In this document: positions 45,350 through 57,737 of the stretch, piece after piece | Layout of the letters: the number at the start of each line of letters is the position of its first letter | Position numbering within the stretch: position 1 is the stretch's first letter | NCBI GenBank assembly: GCA_000442125.1 | Contig: KE546969.1 | Location: forward strand, 1,798,001-1,862,000 | From: Opeltia flavorubescens | Lineage: Eukaryota; Ascomycota; Lecanoromycetes; Teloschistales; Teloschistaceae | Length of the DNA stretch: 64,000 bases | Direction: 5' to 3' | Notes under the pieces: model-generated | What the model saw: only the letters and a program-made list of their open reading frames with translations | The model's database searches: none | What the model was told of the DNA's origin: nothing | Program-made: the position numbers and the translations under genes

Positions 45350-47349
45350 GAATGACGATCATCCTCTGCAGAAAGCCTGGTTGAGCGGCACTTTCTCCCA
45401 GAAGGTTCGCAGTTATCAGAGTGAATCGTATGTACTCGATACGCGTAAATATCAACATCATACGCTTCCTTTAACCGAGGAGGTCATGAATACCCTTCGA
45501 TAAGCACGGAATTAGCTGCTTCGGGGACGCTGGTGAATATCGGCAGCCTCAGACATATGTTTGTGAAGGCTCCTATTTCCTTCCACAGGTAGATTGATAC
45601 AATCCGCTAACCTTCCGTCAAAGTTTTGCGTATCCAAGGCAACGTTCAACGCGGCGAGGATTTACGCTCGATAGACTATTGGTACGGCGTATGTGATTTT
45701 GGATATCNAGACATACTCGTACGACATATCCATATGGTGGTGAAGGGAAATCTCTACCCTTTCTAATGGCCGTGTCGAAAGCCGGACAAAGCGATTTGAC
45801 GACAGGTAGATCTCTGTGGCTCCCGATCGCTAGTATTGCGTCTACATTCGACTCTGACTTACCATCCCAGGAGCCGCCCGAGTTTTGGGCGTGGAGAAGA
45901 CCGGTCGATCTTTGTAGGAGGACGGAAAGGATCGGGGATCTATTCGCTGTATTCTTCCTATGCTGGAAGCTTCGCGAAATCCTATGGTAACAGGATATCC
46001 ATGAATGACCGGGATAAGAGCATGAGCGGGTAATAGGGGCTTAGGTGCTGCGGAGTATCAGTACCGAGTGAAGAAAATATAAAGGACTAGCAGATTTCCC
46101 AGCTGTGACACAAGAAACGGATGCATTTCCGAATCTGTTTCATATGTTTTTCCAAGTGCTCCTGATCCGACAACGACGCGGTCAACACATTACAATTGGC
46201 GCTGATGCTTGGGTTTCTCTCCGCGAAGGCATAGGTCTTGAAGTATTCCTCAGCCTCACTTGCCGAGATCATTGGCTGCAGCGGCTCAGGTCTGCCTAGA
46301 AGTATCAGAGCTGTGAGAGCTTGCATCGTGACGTCTGCGTCAGATACAATGCCAGGTGCTCCAGCAGTAGATGTTAGTCTAATCATCTTATTGACGTTAC
46401 ACGTAGTAACTCAGCAAGTCCGACACGGCCGTTGCCGAGATGTATGTAAGACTGTAGACGCTCGACCGCGATTCGAAGCAGGGCATGGCCGAGATCATCG
46501 ACGGTGAAACCTCCTCGTAGAAAGATTAATGTCACCTGCCATACCATCAGGAGAGCAGAGGTAGGCCTCTAGCTGATACGTACCCAGCTATCTCGAAAAT
46601 AGAAGTCGGATACGCGGGGGGAATCCCGCCGCTCCCTTTGCCCCATCTGTAATACACCGTACGGTGAAGATGGTTCTCAGCCTTCTCATCCTAGACGTGC
46701 TATACTGGATATACGCAACAGTCGAGGCAGGTGAAGCCATCATACTGCCGTATAAAGTATGATGTTTCAGTCTTGCAAAGTTCGTTTTACCAATGAAAGC
46801 TTCCAGGAACATAGAGCAGACAGAGGTGTCTTCTGATAGAGCGTCTCTTGACTAAAAGCCGATGAATTCCTCCCATAAATTTCGCTCACCCCGCTCAATT
46901 CTGCTATCGATGTCTAAATGCATCGAGCGGTCTAGCTAGAGAGGAGTAACCCAATGACGATGTAGGGCAAGTAGTGGTGCTAAGGTATTCATGATAACAT
47001 CAACGTCTGTTGCGTACGAAGGCCACCAACCATCCGCTTCTTGCTGTCGAAGAATGTAGGTAGAAAACAGCTAGCGTTCTTCTTTACCTTCGATCTTTTT
47101 GGTGACAATCGCCAGGCAAGCCGTATCATGTACCGAACATGAGAACGAGCCACCGACGTCAGGTTGATCATAATCTTCGGTGATTCCATGCAGAAATCCC
47201 ACAGCTTTGCCCGTATAATAAGACATGTCTATGCTTGTGTAACATCGAGGGAATGGGTAAAATCCCTCGCATCCACTGAGCATGGAGTTGCGACAATCCA
47301 TGCTGCAAACAGTCAGATAGCCCTCTTTAGGTGATGCGTTCATAATCAT
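45350..47349 (-). pseudogene. Decayed diterpene synthase (CPS/ent-kaurene synthase type)
   Basis: Pieces of a fungal class II or bifunctional diterpene cyclase follow one another in the right order on the minus strand but in changing frames. At 47150-47110: GGSFSCSVHDTACLAIV, equal to the SMSxSxYDTAWVAxV start of the family. At 47060: LRQQEADGWWPSY. At 46785-46730: HHTLYGSMMASPASTVAY. At 46480: GFTVDDLGHALL-type. At 46341-46330 the class II acid motif DxDD reads DADV, so its last catalytic acid is lost. At 46215: AERNPSISANCNVL. At 46030: HLSPYYPLML. Stops and frameshifts separate these, with about eight breaks or more. One N lies at 45707. Borders are approximate. The gene cannot make an active enzyme. 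Confidence 0.75.
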
Positions 47350-47894
47350 CGTGGCTGTAAAGGGTCAGCCGCTCCAACGAAAGGAATGTAGGCTGTGTTT
47401 CTTTTCGCTTTCTGCAGGGTCTAAATCTCGTATACAGCTGATCTGCGAATGGGCAATTTAGTCTGGTAACCGCGAAAGATAACCACAAAGGTGGTGCTTT
47501 CATCGATACCTATGGTTTCTAGCACGATCTCTGACTTGGTTCAGCGTTCAAATGTCTATTATGTGCTGTGATCTAGCCCTTACTTTGTCTATCATCTGGA
47601 ACGAGTTTCAGGAATAGAATTGTTAAGGAAAAGCCCTGCAATGGCCGTACATTGTTCCAAATCAAGTGGAAGGAGAAGAGTCATACTGTAGTCCAGATCG
47701 CTAGATTTGGAGGCCAGTCTAGACGAGAGTCATCGATTAGAAGGATGAATAGAGAAGGCTAAATTTATTGACTGTACTCGGGTAATTCTATCGAGGTAGT
47801 TGATGATGATGGAAATGGTATATTCTAAAAATTCTAGAAATTACGCTTACAATGGATGATAAGCCTGCGAACATCTTCTCTAGGTATTGAGGAA
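47350..47894. other. Intergenic region, no gene seen
   Basis: Spacer between the 5' end of the diterpene synthase relic and the kinase stop codon. Confidence 0.4.
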
Positions 47895-50405
47895 CTAATC
47901 ATCATCACCTTTGGAGCTGTTCCAGCTATCGCTCCTTGCATGAGGTCGATTGAACTGCTGTAATAGTGAAGGCGATGCCACAAGCTGGTCCACCTCCCAT
48001 GACATAAATGAAGAAGGCTCACCGCGGGAGGTGACGGGCGTGTCCGGAATGTCTTCGTCAGGATCGTAATTGGCTTCAGCCGACGCACAGATCTGGTCCA
48101 GTCGGTTCCAGACTCGGACAGCATCTGCCCTCTTGAGAGGATCGATGGCAAGCATCTCTCCCACGACAACTAATACTCCATCGAATGGCAGGNGCTTTTT
48201 TCGCTCAATCTTTTCTCTGAGGTTAACGATTTGTTTGGTGACTGCCGGCCGTATTATGGCATCGTCTTCGCCCCTTTTGAGTAGCCAGAAAAAATCGAAT
48301 CGATTTGGATCGAGTGGGTCGCAGTCATTGAGCCTTTGCCTGCGAAATTGCTCGACGGCATGATAGCCGAAAAGGGCCCAGACTAAAAGTTCCAGGAACA
48401 CGCAGCCTAAAGACCAGACATCGTAGGGCCGGGACGTCAACTTCTTTGTCTCTCTTTCCGGCGGTTCATAAGTGGGTGTACCCAAGGGTGACTTGGTCAG
48501 GATAGTCCTTGAGCGGAGTGTATTGATCTTTGCGGACCCGAAATCAGCGATGCGGAATGTGCCCTCCGCTTCTTCGTCATCAGGTTGAGGCGACTCTTTG
48601 GTCGAGAAGAAAAGGATGTTGTCTGGCTTTAGGTCATGATGCCAGGCCGTTTCCCGGCTAGGAACAGCCAACTGCAATGTCTCTTTCTCCTCAGACAAAT
48701 TGTGAATACTTCGAAGGGCGTTAGCCAACCCACGTAGTTGAGCCAGCATCCACAAGGTTGGTCTTCGTCGCGGTCTTCCAAATTTCCATGTCGCCATGTA
48801 GTTCCGTAGGTTGCAGGTTGCGTACGGAAAGAGCATGTAGTATTTGTCATTGTGCAACCATGTTGCCAGATGCGTGACGATATGTGGATGGGGATATTTT
48901 CGGAGTCGCTCCAGGACCTTTAACTCCTTCTCGAATTGACCTCCTCTTCGATCGGGAGGATCTAGAAACTCCTTCACTGCGAGCATTGCGTTCTTGTCCT
49001 AGACATGCTATGTTAGAAGGGTCAGCAGAATTCAGGGTGAAAACCTACAACTGTCAATTTATGATGATCTGGGTTCATCCTTATACGGAAGACCTTGCTG
49101 TGAGCTCCAATACCACACCGTGCTTTTACCATATCTGATGGATCTGATATTGTTACTCCCACTGGAATTTCGGGGCTTTCGCTTGTTGTTCCTCCTTGAA
49201 GGATTCTTGCTTCTTCGGGTGTGATAGGGCAGTATTGGTAGGGAAGAACTTGCTCAGTGTCCAGGTCTTGATGCTGGCCAATTTTCAGAAATTCCGCAGC
49301 TCTGAAGCTTTTTTGCCATGAGACAAGATTATCGTAGTTAGAGTTGCACGCACAAGTGTCATGACATTTGTCGGACTCCGTGAGCGGTCTACTCTTGAGT
49401 TTGGCATCGTTCCAACCTTTGTCAAATAAAACTTTCAAACATTTCATCTTTAGCTGTGCATGAATGCACATGGCAAATAGTATGCGCGCATCTTGACAAA
49501 TATCATGCACAAAAACTTCCCTATCAGCTGAACTCATATTCGGCGGGGGGTCTTCAGCCATCACCTTCTCGATCGTACCTAAGCATGCAACAAGTTCAAT
49601 ATCGACACGGGGAAAGTATCTGCAATTATCAGCAGCCTTGCATTTGAGGCTAGTGATCTCGCCACGTTTCGTGTTTGCGAATGTTTCGCCAGCTTCAGCG
49701 CGAACGCGGAGAGCGATGTAATCCCGGTGGATGTCAACACGGATGCGGCCAATATTTGTGAGTCCCTTGACCCGCTGGAGATTCCAATCTGACTTTATTG
49801 ATAGATCATGAGTCTGTCGTCCTATGAAGAGGCTTTTCACCACCGCAGTGCCTGTCCGGAATAGGATCTCCTTGTCGTCGAGCTCATGAGGGCATTCATC
49901 ATGTACATGGTCGCGTATGGCTTGCTCCGCGAACTTTAAAATATTTTCACTGGCGGCCGCTGGCGGCGTTATATCGATCGTCAAATTTGGTGCATCACGA
50001 CGCAAGAAGGTGAGATGGAGAGTGTAATGAATCTTCCGTAGTGTATAGGGATTGGACAGAGATGATGCCGTACGTGGATGCTTTGTTGCAGGTATCCGAT
50101 CTTGGATGTTGCCGGGCTTCAAGAGCAGCTTCTCTTCTTCATGACCTTTCGCCTCCTCGTCCGGAGGTGGGCCAGATAGGATGATCTCTGGTTGCAGAGC
50201 CTCTTCTGTTAGGCCAGCCTCATCTCGATTGCGCTTGAAGCTGGAACGGTGTGGGCTGCCGTGCTGGGTTGCTTTTGAGGGATGTTCAGGGAGACTGAAC
50301 TCATTTGTGTTTTGCTCTTCTCACGAAAATCAGGTTTCGACACTTCGATACAAAATAAGAACGGCCGAACTTACTTCCGCCATCTTCTCTGCCAGTTTTC
50401 GACAT
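47895..50405 (-). CDS. Serine/threonine protein kinase with long N-terminal region
   Basis: Eukaryotic protein kinase of a fungus-specific group. Exons 50405-50375, 50271-49049 and 48998-47895; introns 103 and 50 bases; 785 residues. The first intron's CAAAAG acceptor is chosen by frame. Residues 1-400 hold a domain of unknown type (RKIHYTLHLTFLRRDAP; a cysteine-rich DKCHDTCACNSNYDN). The kinase domain begins CGIGAHSKVFRIRM, with the ATP lysine in MLAVKEF, catalytic loop WHHDLKPDNILFF, DFG in RIADFGSAK, an activation segment ending GTPTYEPPE, and DVWSLGCVFLELL. All catalytic residues are present, so it should be active. A polar 50-residue tail follows. The N at 48193 makes one residue ambiguous. 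Confidence 0.88.
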
Positions 50406-50889
50406 ACTGACGTGATAGATTGATTGTTACTTAACCTTGAGATCAGATAGATTTTGTTTTTTTGAACAATCCGTCATATATCAGTTGGTACATATTTTTC
50501 AAGGCGTCAATGATGAATCTAAAGAAAAAAATTAAAACATAGAAATCGACTTTGAGGAACGGCTTTATACGTGACGATCAATGCCTACCCACACTTTCGC
50601 AGGTGGTACGTAGTACAGCTTCGCCCAATATTTAAGGCTACAGGTGATCAGCCTCCTACCAATTCCTGGAAATTGCGACGGGCGCTGCCATTTGATGCAT
50701 GAGCTTCTTCTTTCCATTGGACCAAAGTAAGCACAATTTAAGGTGGTGTAGCTCCCAGCTTTTTCATTGGTCAGACACCGGCCAGTAAGGCAATATTGTA
50801 CCCATTTGTCGGGATCTGTCTGCACAATGTCGAACGGCTGAGGGATCGTACATTTTACAGTCGCAGTGCTTATGCTATTGCTCTCTTAG
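50406..50889. other. Intergenic region, no gene seen
   Basis: 484 bases between the kinase start and the CorA-like stop; promoter of the kinase gene expected here. Confidence 0.4.
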
Positions 50890-52861
50890 TCAGTGCAACT
50901 CATGTTCTGAATCGAAGCGCTGGGTGCGGCGTTTCTTCTTCAGAAATGACTGCAGCGACGCTAAACTGATGCGACGGCCAGCTTCAGCTGCGTTGGGTGC
51001 TTGTAGCCTTGTCCATATCCACCAAGACATCAACGTGAACAGGGTCAAAGGGGCTGCAATTGCCGCAAGCAACCACGCTTCCCGAGTTACGACTATTCTA
51101 CTTCTACCATCATGCTGCGAATGCGTATGGACAAATTCTGTAGAGAAGAACCCCTATCGAAGCATTAGCACAAGCTTTATCAGCATTGAGCGAGGGTGAA
51201 CGTGCAGAAACCACTGCTACCGGTAAGTAGATCAGGGTAATGACAGTCAGGACCTTGACTGCCGCGGCATCCCGAGTACTCTTTTCGGCTAGCCCACGCA
51301 TTACCGCATTCTCTTTTTGGGATTCTTCTGCCAACACTTTTAATGCAACGCCATTGCCAAGATCAAGAAGACTTGAAAGCTTATTGCACGATCTGTAAGC
51401 TACGACGTACACTGGGATTACTCAGTCTCTTACCAAGTCAATTGTGTTCTTCACTTTTGAATGTAGTGTCTCGACCTTTGTCCTGGTCAAAACTACCTCC
51501 TGTTTCTTCTCGTGCAGAGCGATGGCAACAAAGTCATAAACGTCTGTACCTGCCTCAGGATCGAAAAAGCTTGGATCCTGGCAGAACTGGTGATATTTCT
51601 CCATCAGAGTATTTATCGTATGAGTTGTCGAGTCAAGCGCTAGCAGGACGTCAAGAATCTTATCCTCGAAATCCTTTAGGACTTGGCGCTCCTCAAAATC
51701 TAGTACCTGTAATGGGCTCTTCTCCTTGATTGATGCGACAAGGACCTTATCTGACTACAAAAGAAGGTTAGATTCGTATGTGCCTAATTCGATGCTTAGG
51801 ACGGACCTGCTTTGATATCTCCTCGGTCAAAAAGACAATATAAGACCGCCAATTGCCGAGTGCCGTATCTAAAAGAAGCACATGGATCTCAAAGGGGTTA
51901 AGAGCTGATATGTTCTCAGAACTTTCAATATACCCGTTCACAGAGGCTTCAAATTTGGTCGAAGCTGATATCATGACCCAGGTTGACGCCTTCTCAATCA
52001 CTTCATACCTATGATATATGACTATCTGACGTACTGACCATGGTACCTTGGTGGACCGAAGATTGAGCTCGACAAATCTCAAGCCGTAGGCGCATTCTGA
52101 GAAAGTTAGTTGAGATTCGCGGAGTAGAAGTTGAAATCTACCGAATCCGGAGCATCGCTGTTGAGAAAACTCCTCTCTCACTATCAATCTCCTAAAGCGC
52201 ATTTGCGGAGGCCCAATCTCATTTTCCCCAAGTTTTGCGCCGAAAAGCAGTACAAATTCCAGAAAGCGAGGGAATATATGGATTTCAAGCATAAGACTTT
52301 CGAAAAGATCTCGTGTAATGGACAGACGGCTGAGAGAGTTTCTTTGCCGGATGAAACTGTAGCACAGTTTAGCACACAATACTCGACTCGCTGATGTTCC
52401 GACTTCGCGCTCGGGAAAACCCACCAAACTTTAAATAAGCCTTTTGAAGACTGTACGAGATCATCAGTAAATTGTATAGTTTTAGATAATCTACTCACAG
52501 CTGCCACTTTTGCCAAATGTGCTCGTTCTCTCACCCTATAAGTACAGCGCTGAGATCCTTGTGGTCCCACAATGACTGGGAAGTCGCTATCGGATTGCTG
52601 TGCTGGACTTGAAGGCTCCAAAGGCTCTCTCCGCAGGTCATAACTCAATCGTGCACGGCAACAACTATTGAGTGAAGATCTGAAAGACTCTTGGAAGATA
52701 TCTCGCTGTTTTATATCATGAGGAATCTGGACAATGATATCTACGGAGGACTTCTCGAAAGACTGTTCAAATAACTGATTTGCTTTGACGTCGAACAGCT
52801 CTGTCGTAGCCAGGCTTTGATCGCGGAATAAGATCTCCTCTAGATACTGGGAGATAGTCAT
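50890..52861 (-). CDS. CorA-like transporter-domain membrane protein, one doubtful junction
   Basis: Fungal protein with the CorA-like layout: a long soluble domain followed by two membrane helices. Reading minus strand: exon 1 52861-52499; then 52450 into a long exon ending 51807; 51754-51434; 51379 to about 51200; 51153-50890. Conserved stretches are CYSFIRQRNSLSRLSITRDL, FLEFVLLFGAKLGENEIGPP, YIVFLTEEISKQ, ALHEKKQEVVLTRTKVETL, LLDLGNGVALKVLAEES, AAAVKVLTVITLIYLPVAV, FFSTEFV and WLLAAIAAPLTLF. The bacterial GMN signature is absent, so ion transport is not assured. At about 52410-52370 the reading frame changes between KVWWVFPSAKS and CYSFIRQ. No convincing intron fits, unless the acceptor is a CCCGAG at 52422-52417. 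Confidence 0.75.
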
Positions 52862-53199
52862 GAGTCCAACTATGAACCATCATTTCTTTTGATCAGTGAT
52901 CGAATGTCAATTGTTGCTTATCCCTCTTCGTGGTTCATTGGGGGCAAAATAAGAAAGGCTGTGACTTGCCTTGCATGGCTAGCGCAATTCCGCGAAGGCG
53001 CCGATACGCCCGCAACGCCCTGCTTATGTGTCCAATGCGTGTGGTTTCGCTGCCCGACGGTAATATGCATGACCGCACGACCCCGCCCAACATGTTGCTA
53101 CTTATTGTGCAACTCACCCAGTCTAGGATCTCAAGCTTGTTACACGATTGGGTAACGTTAGCCACTCCAAAGGATTGACGGACTTTAACATTTGCCACA
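52862..53199. other. Divergent intergenic region, no gene seen
   Basis: 338 bases between the CorA-like start (minus) and the first micro-gene start (plus). Confidence 0.4.
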
Positions 53200-53493
53200 A
53201 TGCCTGTTCAACAGATCATTCAAGATCGGTACATTGACCGACAACGACTGTCTGAAATGATGGCCCTCAAATTCCTGCCAGGTACATATTCAATTGAAGT
53301 GAGTCTGTGAGACTTCGGGCCAGTGTCGAAGCCTTGCTGATGAATGCGCCTAGTGGAAGATTAACAAGTACATCATCTCTGCCCCTCGGGCACTGACGGA
53401 TGTAAGATACTTCTTGGCATTTCCGCAAGGTTAAACAGCCACCTTTTGCCTGATCAGAGACAGGCAGAGCTTGAAAGCCTTACCGTCGTTTGA
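53200..53493 (+). CDS. Three-exon micro-gene, copy 1 (about 58 residues)
   Basis: Exons 53200-53298 (33 codons), 53354-53401 (16 codons) and 53464-53493 (nine codons and stop; an acceptor six bases earlier would add RQ). Introns of 55 and about 60 bases start GTGAGT and GTAAGA. The product begins MPVQQIIQDRYIDRQRLSEM, then WKINKYIISAPRALTD and AELESLTVV. It has no signal peptide or membrane helix. The same exon structure and start occur at 56544, which is the best evidence that this is a gene. I recall no characterised function; the pattern looks like a small soluble alpha/beta protein. Confidence 0.6.
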
Positions 53494-56400
53494 ACGTGTG
53501 AAGTCGGTACAAAACATTCGGATTAAGCTAGCAGAAGCCCTGCCGATACACGGTCCCTCGAGCCACTAGTAGTCAAACCATGAAACATTCGTGCTAAATC
53601 ATGACGCAAGGTTACGCGAGGCTTTTTCGCACATCCGCATTTCGCATTCCGAAAGTACCAAACTGCACTAAGCCCGAAAGAGTCAAGGACTCGGAAGATG
53701 CACCCAAATAAGCTTCAGTGATACTCCTTGCCTACATTTACCACTACAAAGTTGCTCGATATTCTCTAGACGTAGATTAAATCCAATCACCATAGTCCAT
53801 TGCATATGACACGTGGGTAAAATACAGTAGGAGTCAGAGGTTGTTGCATATTAACCTAACCCTAAGGCTGCTTGACTTGAATTAAATGCACTCCTAAACC
53901 TTGCAGCATGATACTGCACACTCCATAGTTACAGACCATTGCATCTATCCCGTCAGTCCATCTATCGACCATTCACATGCAGCTCGAGCGGGAAGTAGAC
54001 CAGAAGATCTTATTCTCCCACAATCGTCCAGGTCTCATGAGTAATCCAATAACAATTCTTTGCGTATTTCTATAACATGATTGCATGAGCTCATACTTTG
54101 CCACGATAGAAGGGATTGGGTGGCTCTTTATGTATGCGTCCCATAAGAATGCAGTCCATCTGTGATGTTGTATCTGAAGAGAAATGCATCCTTGCTTGCA
54201 TCGTAGCTACGCAGATGATGATCATTAAATCGGTTATTTAGATTTACATGTAGCTGTTCGCTGAAAATATCAATTGGATCATTCAAAAAGCTTTGCAATA
54301 CTTTAGTACCCATAACGCACTCCAAACGCGTGACGTAGCTTAATGTTCGCTGAAAAAGACTCACGTAGAATCACAACATGCAGCTCAATTCTAGCGGAAA
54401 TTGACAACTAACGGGAAACTCTCGCACAAGGCTTTGTTTCCCCATACTATTCTCCAGGTCTAAACCGTTGGCTTCTAGCACGCTCCCTAGAATACTCTTC
54501 GCTTCGTAATTCATTTCTCCGGTCATCCGCCGATGTTGATGCCTCACAGACATCGATAGCCTCTATTTGTAATCGCTTTACGTGCGACTCAAACACCCTT
54601 TGCTCCTCAACTACACGTTCTTGTCGCTGCCTGCCTTCCGATCCACTTGCGAAACCAACACAGATTGGCCAATAATCTATGGCTATACAAGAAAAAGCTC
54701 CTCTACAATTTCTTCTTTCTTGAAACCTTTTTCGAGTTCTTCTTCTTGCGCATCTCGCAGCTGTACATCGGGAAAGGTCTGGCAAATGCAAGCGAACGCT
54801 GCGAAGAACATTGTTCTTGGTATACCCAGGCCTATTGAAAGAGCGGTGCATTTGATGCGCTGCTCCGTAGTAGAGTGGACTGAATATGCCACAGAAGCTT
54901 TGCAGTGCCACGAGGGAGGACGCACTCCTGACCACTACCATCCTCATCGCCATGGCTTCGACATCGGGGCCAAGTGAAGGAAATTTGAAACTCTATGTCA
55001 ACGCGTGGATCACGAGAACAATTGATGAACCCTTCATAAACAAACTTAGAACACAGAGCGGTAAAATTAATCAATGAGAGTTTGTAGATGTCTCCCATGA
55101 CCGCGCTTTATTCCTGCCAATCTTCGAGGCTATTTTGGAGGATGCAGAGGCTGTCACAATAAAAATTCTCATAGCCCATTACCGCACATGTCTTGATAGA
55201 ATCCAGGAATGTATGTAGAGGATCGTCTAGCGGTAAGTCTATCTGCCAGGCGGACGGGTTTGACTTCATGAGCATACTGATAGCATGACCACCGAGTGGT
55301 GTAGACGGCTCCGGTGGAGGGGCCTAAGAGTGGGAAAGCGAGAGATTTCTGCTCTTCGTATCTGTGATAGTAGTAGTGCCAAGCCATCTATGCTGAGTTT
55401 GCATTAGAACTCGAGCTGTTGCTTCACTGCACCTGCGATTCTTGTCGTGGCACTTTCGACGGCATCGAATGGAAAATGATAGGATCATCCCCTAGACTTG
55501 GTTTTCGCTTTATGGTACCTGTCGAATCAACGCTCCAATCAGCATACACGGCGAAACATCCTGCGTCTATATCAGAATAGTGGCATCACCTATTAATGCT
55601 AAAGCGTCACCCCATCATCACCGACTCCCCATCTTCATCCATCCTTTCGCTGCGCTTCAAAGGAGATCCGTAGATAATTGTGCAGAACGGCTGCCACGGG
55701 ATAGCTTTTTCATCTCAAGTACTTGAAGATGCCAATCCATGCTCCATTCCTCACCCGGCGCGCCTTTCGTCTTTCGCAGAGAAATAGAACGAAATATACG
55801 CCTTCGCATCACTAAAGAGAATTGCAGACTCGATGCAAATGACGCAGGTAAGAGTAATTTTTGAGCGGTCCAACCCCGATCTTTTCGTACGTTGGACATC
55901 GGGATTCATTTTATCATCAAGGCTTTCTTCTGGAAAATGGGCTGACGACAGAGAGTGGATAATGATTGATTGAATCCCGAGAAAATACTCCATCACTAAG
56001 TTGGTTAATGCAAAGAGAGAGGAGACTATAACATCGTGCGTACAGTGAAGGATTGCCCGCAACTGCTGGATATAAAAAAGGGAGGAAGGGAGCCGAAGAG
56101 GATGATACCAGCGTATTGGACGACATTGATTTCCTGGGTGAAAAACTTCCGATCGCTAAAGTTTTGGCGCCGAAATTGCGGCGAAGATTAACCTTTAATC
56201 ATATATCAGGATCATAACTATTATCGATGGTCTCTTTTTCTTTCAGCTCTTTGGTGCCAGGCGTAGCGTCGAGCCTATCACGTAGAGAAAGAAAGAAATC
56301 TGTATCGGTATTGAACAGAGTTTGTCAGTGCTCTTTCCGAAAGCGAATGGAACTGTGCAGGGTTGTGAGGCTATAATTTAATTCAGTGTTTTGCGCATTG

Positions 56401-56543
56401 CCGATTGTTCTTACTGGCCGGCGGCAATACGCTGTACCCATCATAAGTATCACCACCCTCGATGTCATCATTGGGGACTCATACTCCGTGACACAATTGT
56501 AAAACGTCCACCAGAAGCAGACTCCAGATCAGCGGCTTCCATA
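53494..56543. other. 3 kb region without a secure gene
   Basis: Overlapping minus-strand frames at 54953-54447 (ending in a charged RRNELRSEEYSRERA-like tail) and 56062-55751 look weakly protein-like and may be remnants. No introns or family pattern could be fixed. The rest (53500-54120 and 55100-55650) shows nothing. Confidence 0.35.
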
Positions 56544-56869
56544 ATGCCCGTGCAACAAATTCTCCAAGACCGTCATATCGATAGAGACAAGCTGTCGGCT
56601 TTGCTTGCACGCTTATTTGTTGCCGGGACTTATTCACTTACGGTGATTCCTACGATCGAAGCTGGTCCAAACTTTCCATCTTGTTTCTAAATAGATTTTA
56701 GTGGAAGCTTGGACGATTCGTGATCATTGCACCACGGACATTGACCGATGTAAGAGATACTTTTTCGGGAATGCGTCCTACCCATTTCACAGACTAGAAA
56801 GAGGATTCCATTTCTTCTATCAACCACTCTAGTCAAATGTATCTTGTGGTTGACAAGCCAGTAGGCTGA
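56544..56869 (+). CDS. Three-exon micro-gene, copy 2 (about 72 residues)
   Basis: Paralogue of the micro-gene at 53200. Exons 56544-56642 (33 codons) and 56702-56749 (16 codons) have exactly the same lengths and phases as copy 1. The third exon, probably 56798-56869, is longer and diverged. The product begins MPVQQILQDRHIDRDKLSAL, then WKLGRFVIIAPRTLTD. Against copy 1, 20 of 33 residues in exon 1 and 9 of 16 in exon 2 are identical, while the introns share little sequence. The frame stays open upstream of the ATG, but the match with copy 1 starts at this methionine. Confidence 0.55.
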
Positions 56870-57737
56870 GGTGGAAAGCGTTGAAATCGACCACATTTGA
56901 GTGAAGGGGCCGAAAACCACCTTTTTTGACACCCTAGTCACTGTTTGCTTGCCGTCAAACATCCATTGTGAGATCCCGGGTAGATGTTGGAAGTTATTGA
57001 TTAAGTAGACAATATCAGGATCACTGGATTAGTCATATATCGAGCTATAGAGCTTTGCGTTGTTCCGTGCCTACTCATGAAAAGAATAGAAAAGTGACCA
57101 GACACATAAGGTGGACCGACTGCCGCAGCGTCAATCCGGAAGATTCAATACCCTCATCGTTGAGAGCCCGTAATAGCTGCTTCTGGGTCGACAACCAAGC
57201 CAAAGTCAGTCTCCTAGTCGGAAGCGTACGATGGTCGGTGACAAAGTCCGTGCAACAGAACAACTCTTGGCAGCCCCCTAGCCCCTAATCCATGTTGCAT
57301 GACTTTTATCAGCATACCACGCGCATAAATATATCATAACCTTCTGAATTAGTTGCTGTAGCTCTCATGCCAAAAAATCATGGCTCCTGACGGTTGTCAT
57401 CTTTGATGGTGTTGTCGGGCCTGGCCAAGTTCTCGGGGCCAACGCATCACCGAGGGTGTTTTGGTTAGACAGCTGTAGTCTTAACACATCGACCCAATTG
57501 TATCCCCGCACTTCTAATGATGGACCGAGGGTTGATGACAAAAGTCTTGTCCGGTATTTTGCGGGTGTGCCCCGCCCCCTATCGGACACGACTTTTGTCA
57601 TCAACCCTCGGACACAACCATTCAATGCACGATGACGGGCATGTCCTCGGCGTTTATGCGTCTGCGCTTCCTTCGAGCGCTCCATTGCACATGGTGCCAC
57701 TGGCTCTGGCTCTGCGGTTCCGTCCAGAGAGTCGAAT
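56870..57737. other. Intergenic region with long hairpin
   Basis: Upstream region of the fucose-permease-like gene. Short frames only. It contains the inverted repeat at 57525-57611. Confidence 0.5.
57525..57611. repeat. Long hairpin (32-base arms) upstream of MFS gene
   Basis: The arms 57525-57556 and 57580-57611 pair with a single T-C mismatch and one G-T pair. The left arm begins CCGAGGGTTGATGACAAAAG. The 23-base space between the arms contains a second small GC stem (GCGGG opposite CCCGC). Size and arm length resemble the hairpin at 13608, and both arms start CC and carry GGGT and a GTCCG/CGGAC string, but the two are not copies of each other. It ends about 125 bases before the start codon of the MFS gene. 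Confidence 0.8.

Noticed and set aside
54447-54953. Minus-strand frame with a charged tail like that of the 40 kb membrane protein
   Set aside because: The likeness is limited to short Glu/Arg repeats; no membrane helix is in the right place and the frames are mixed.
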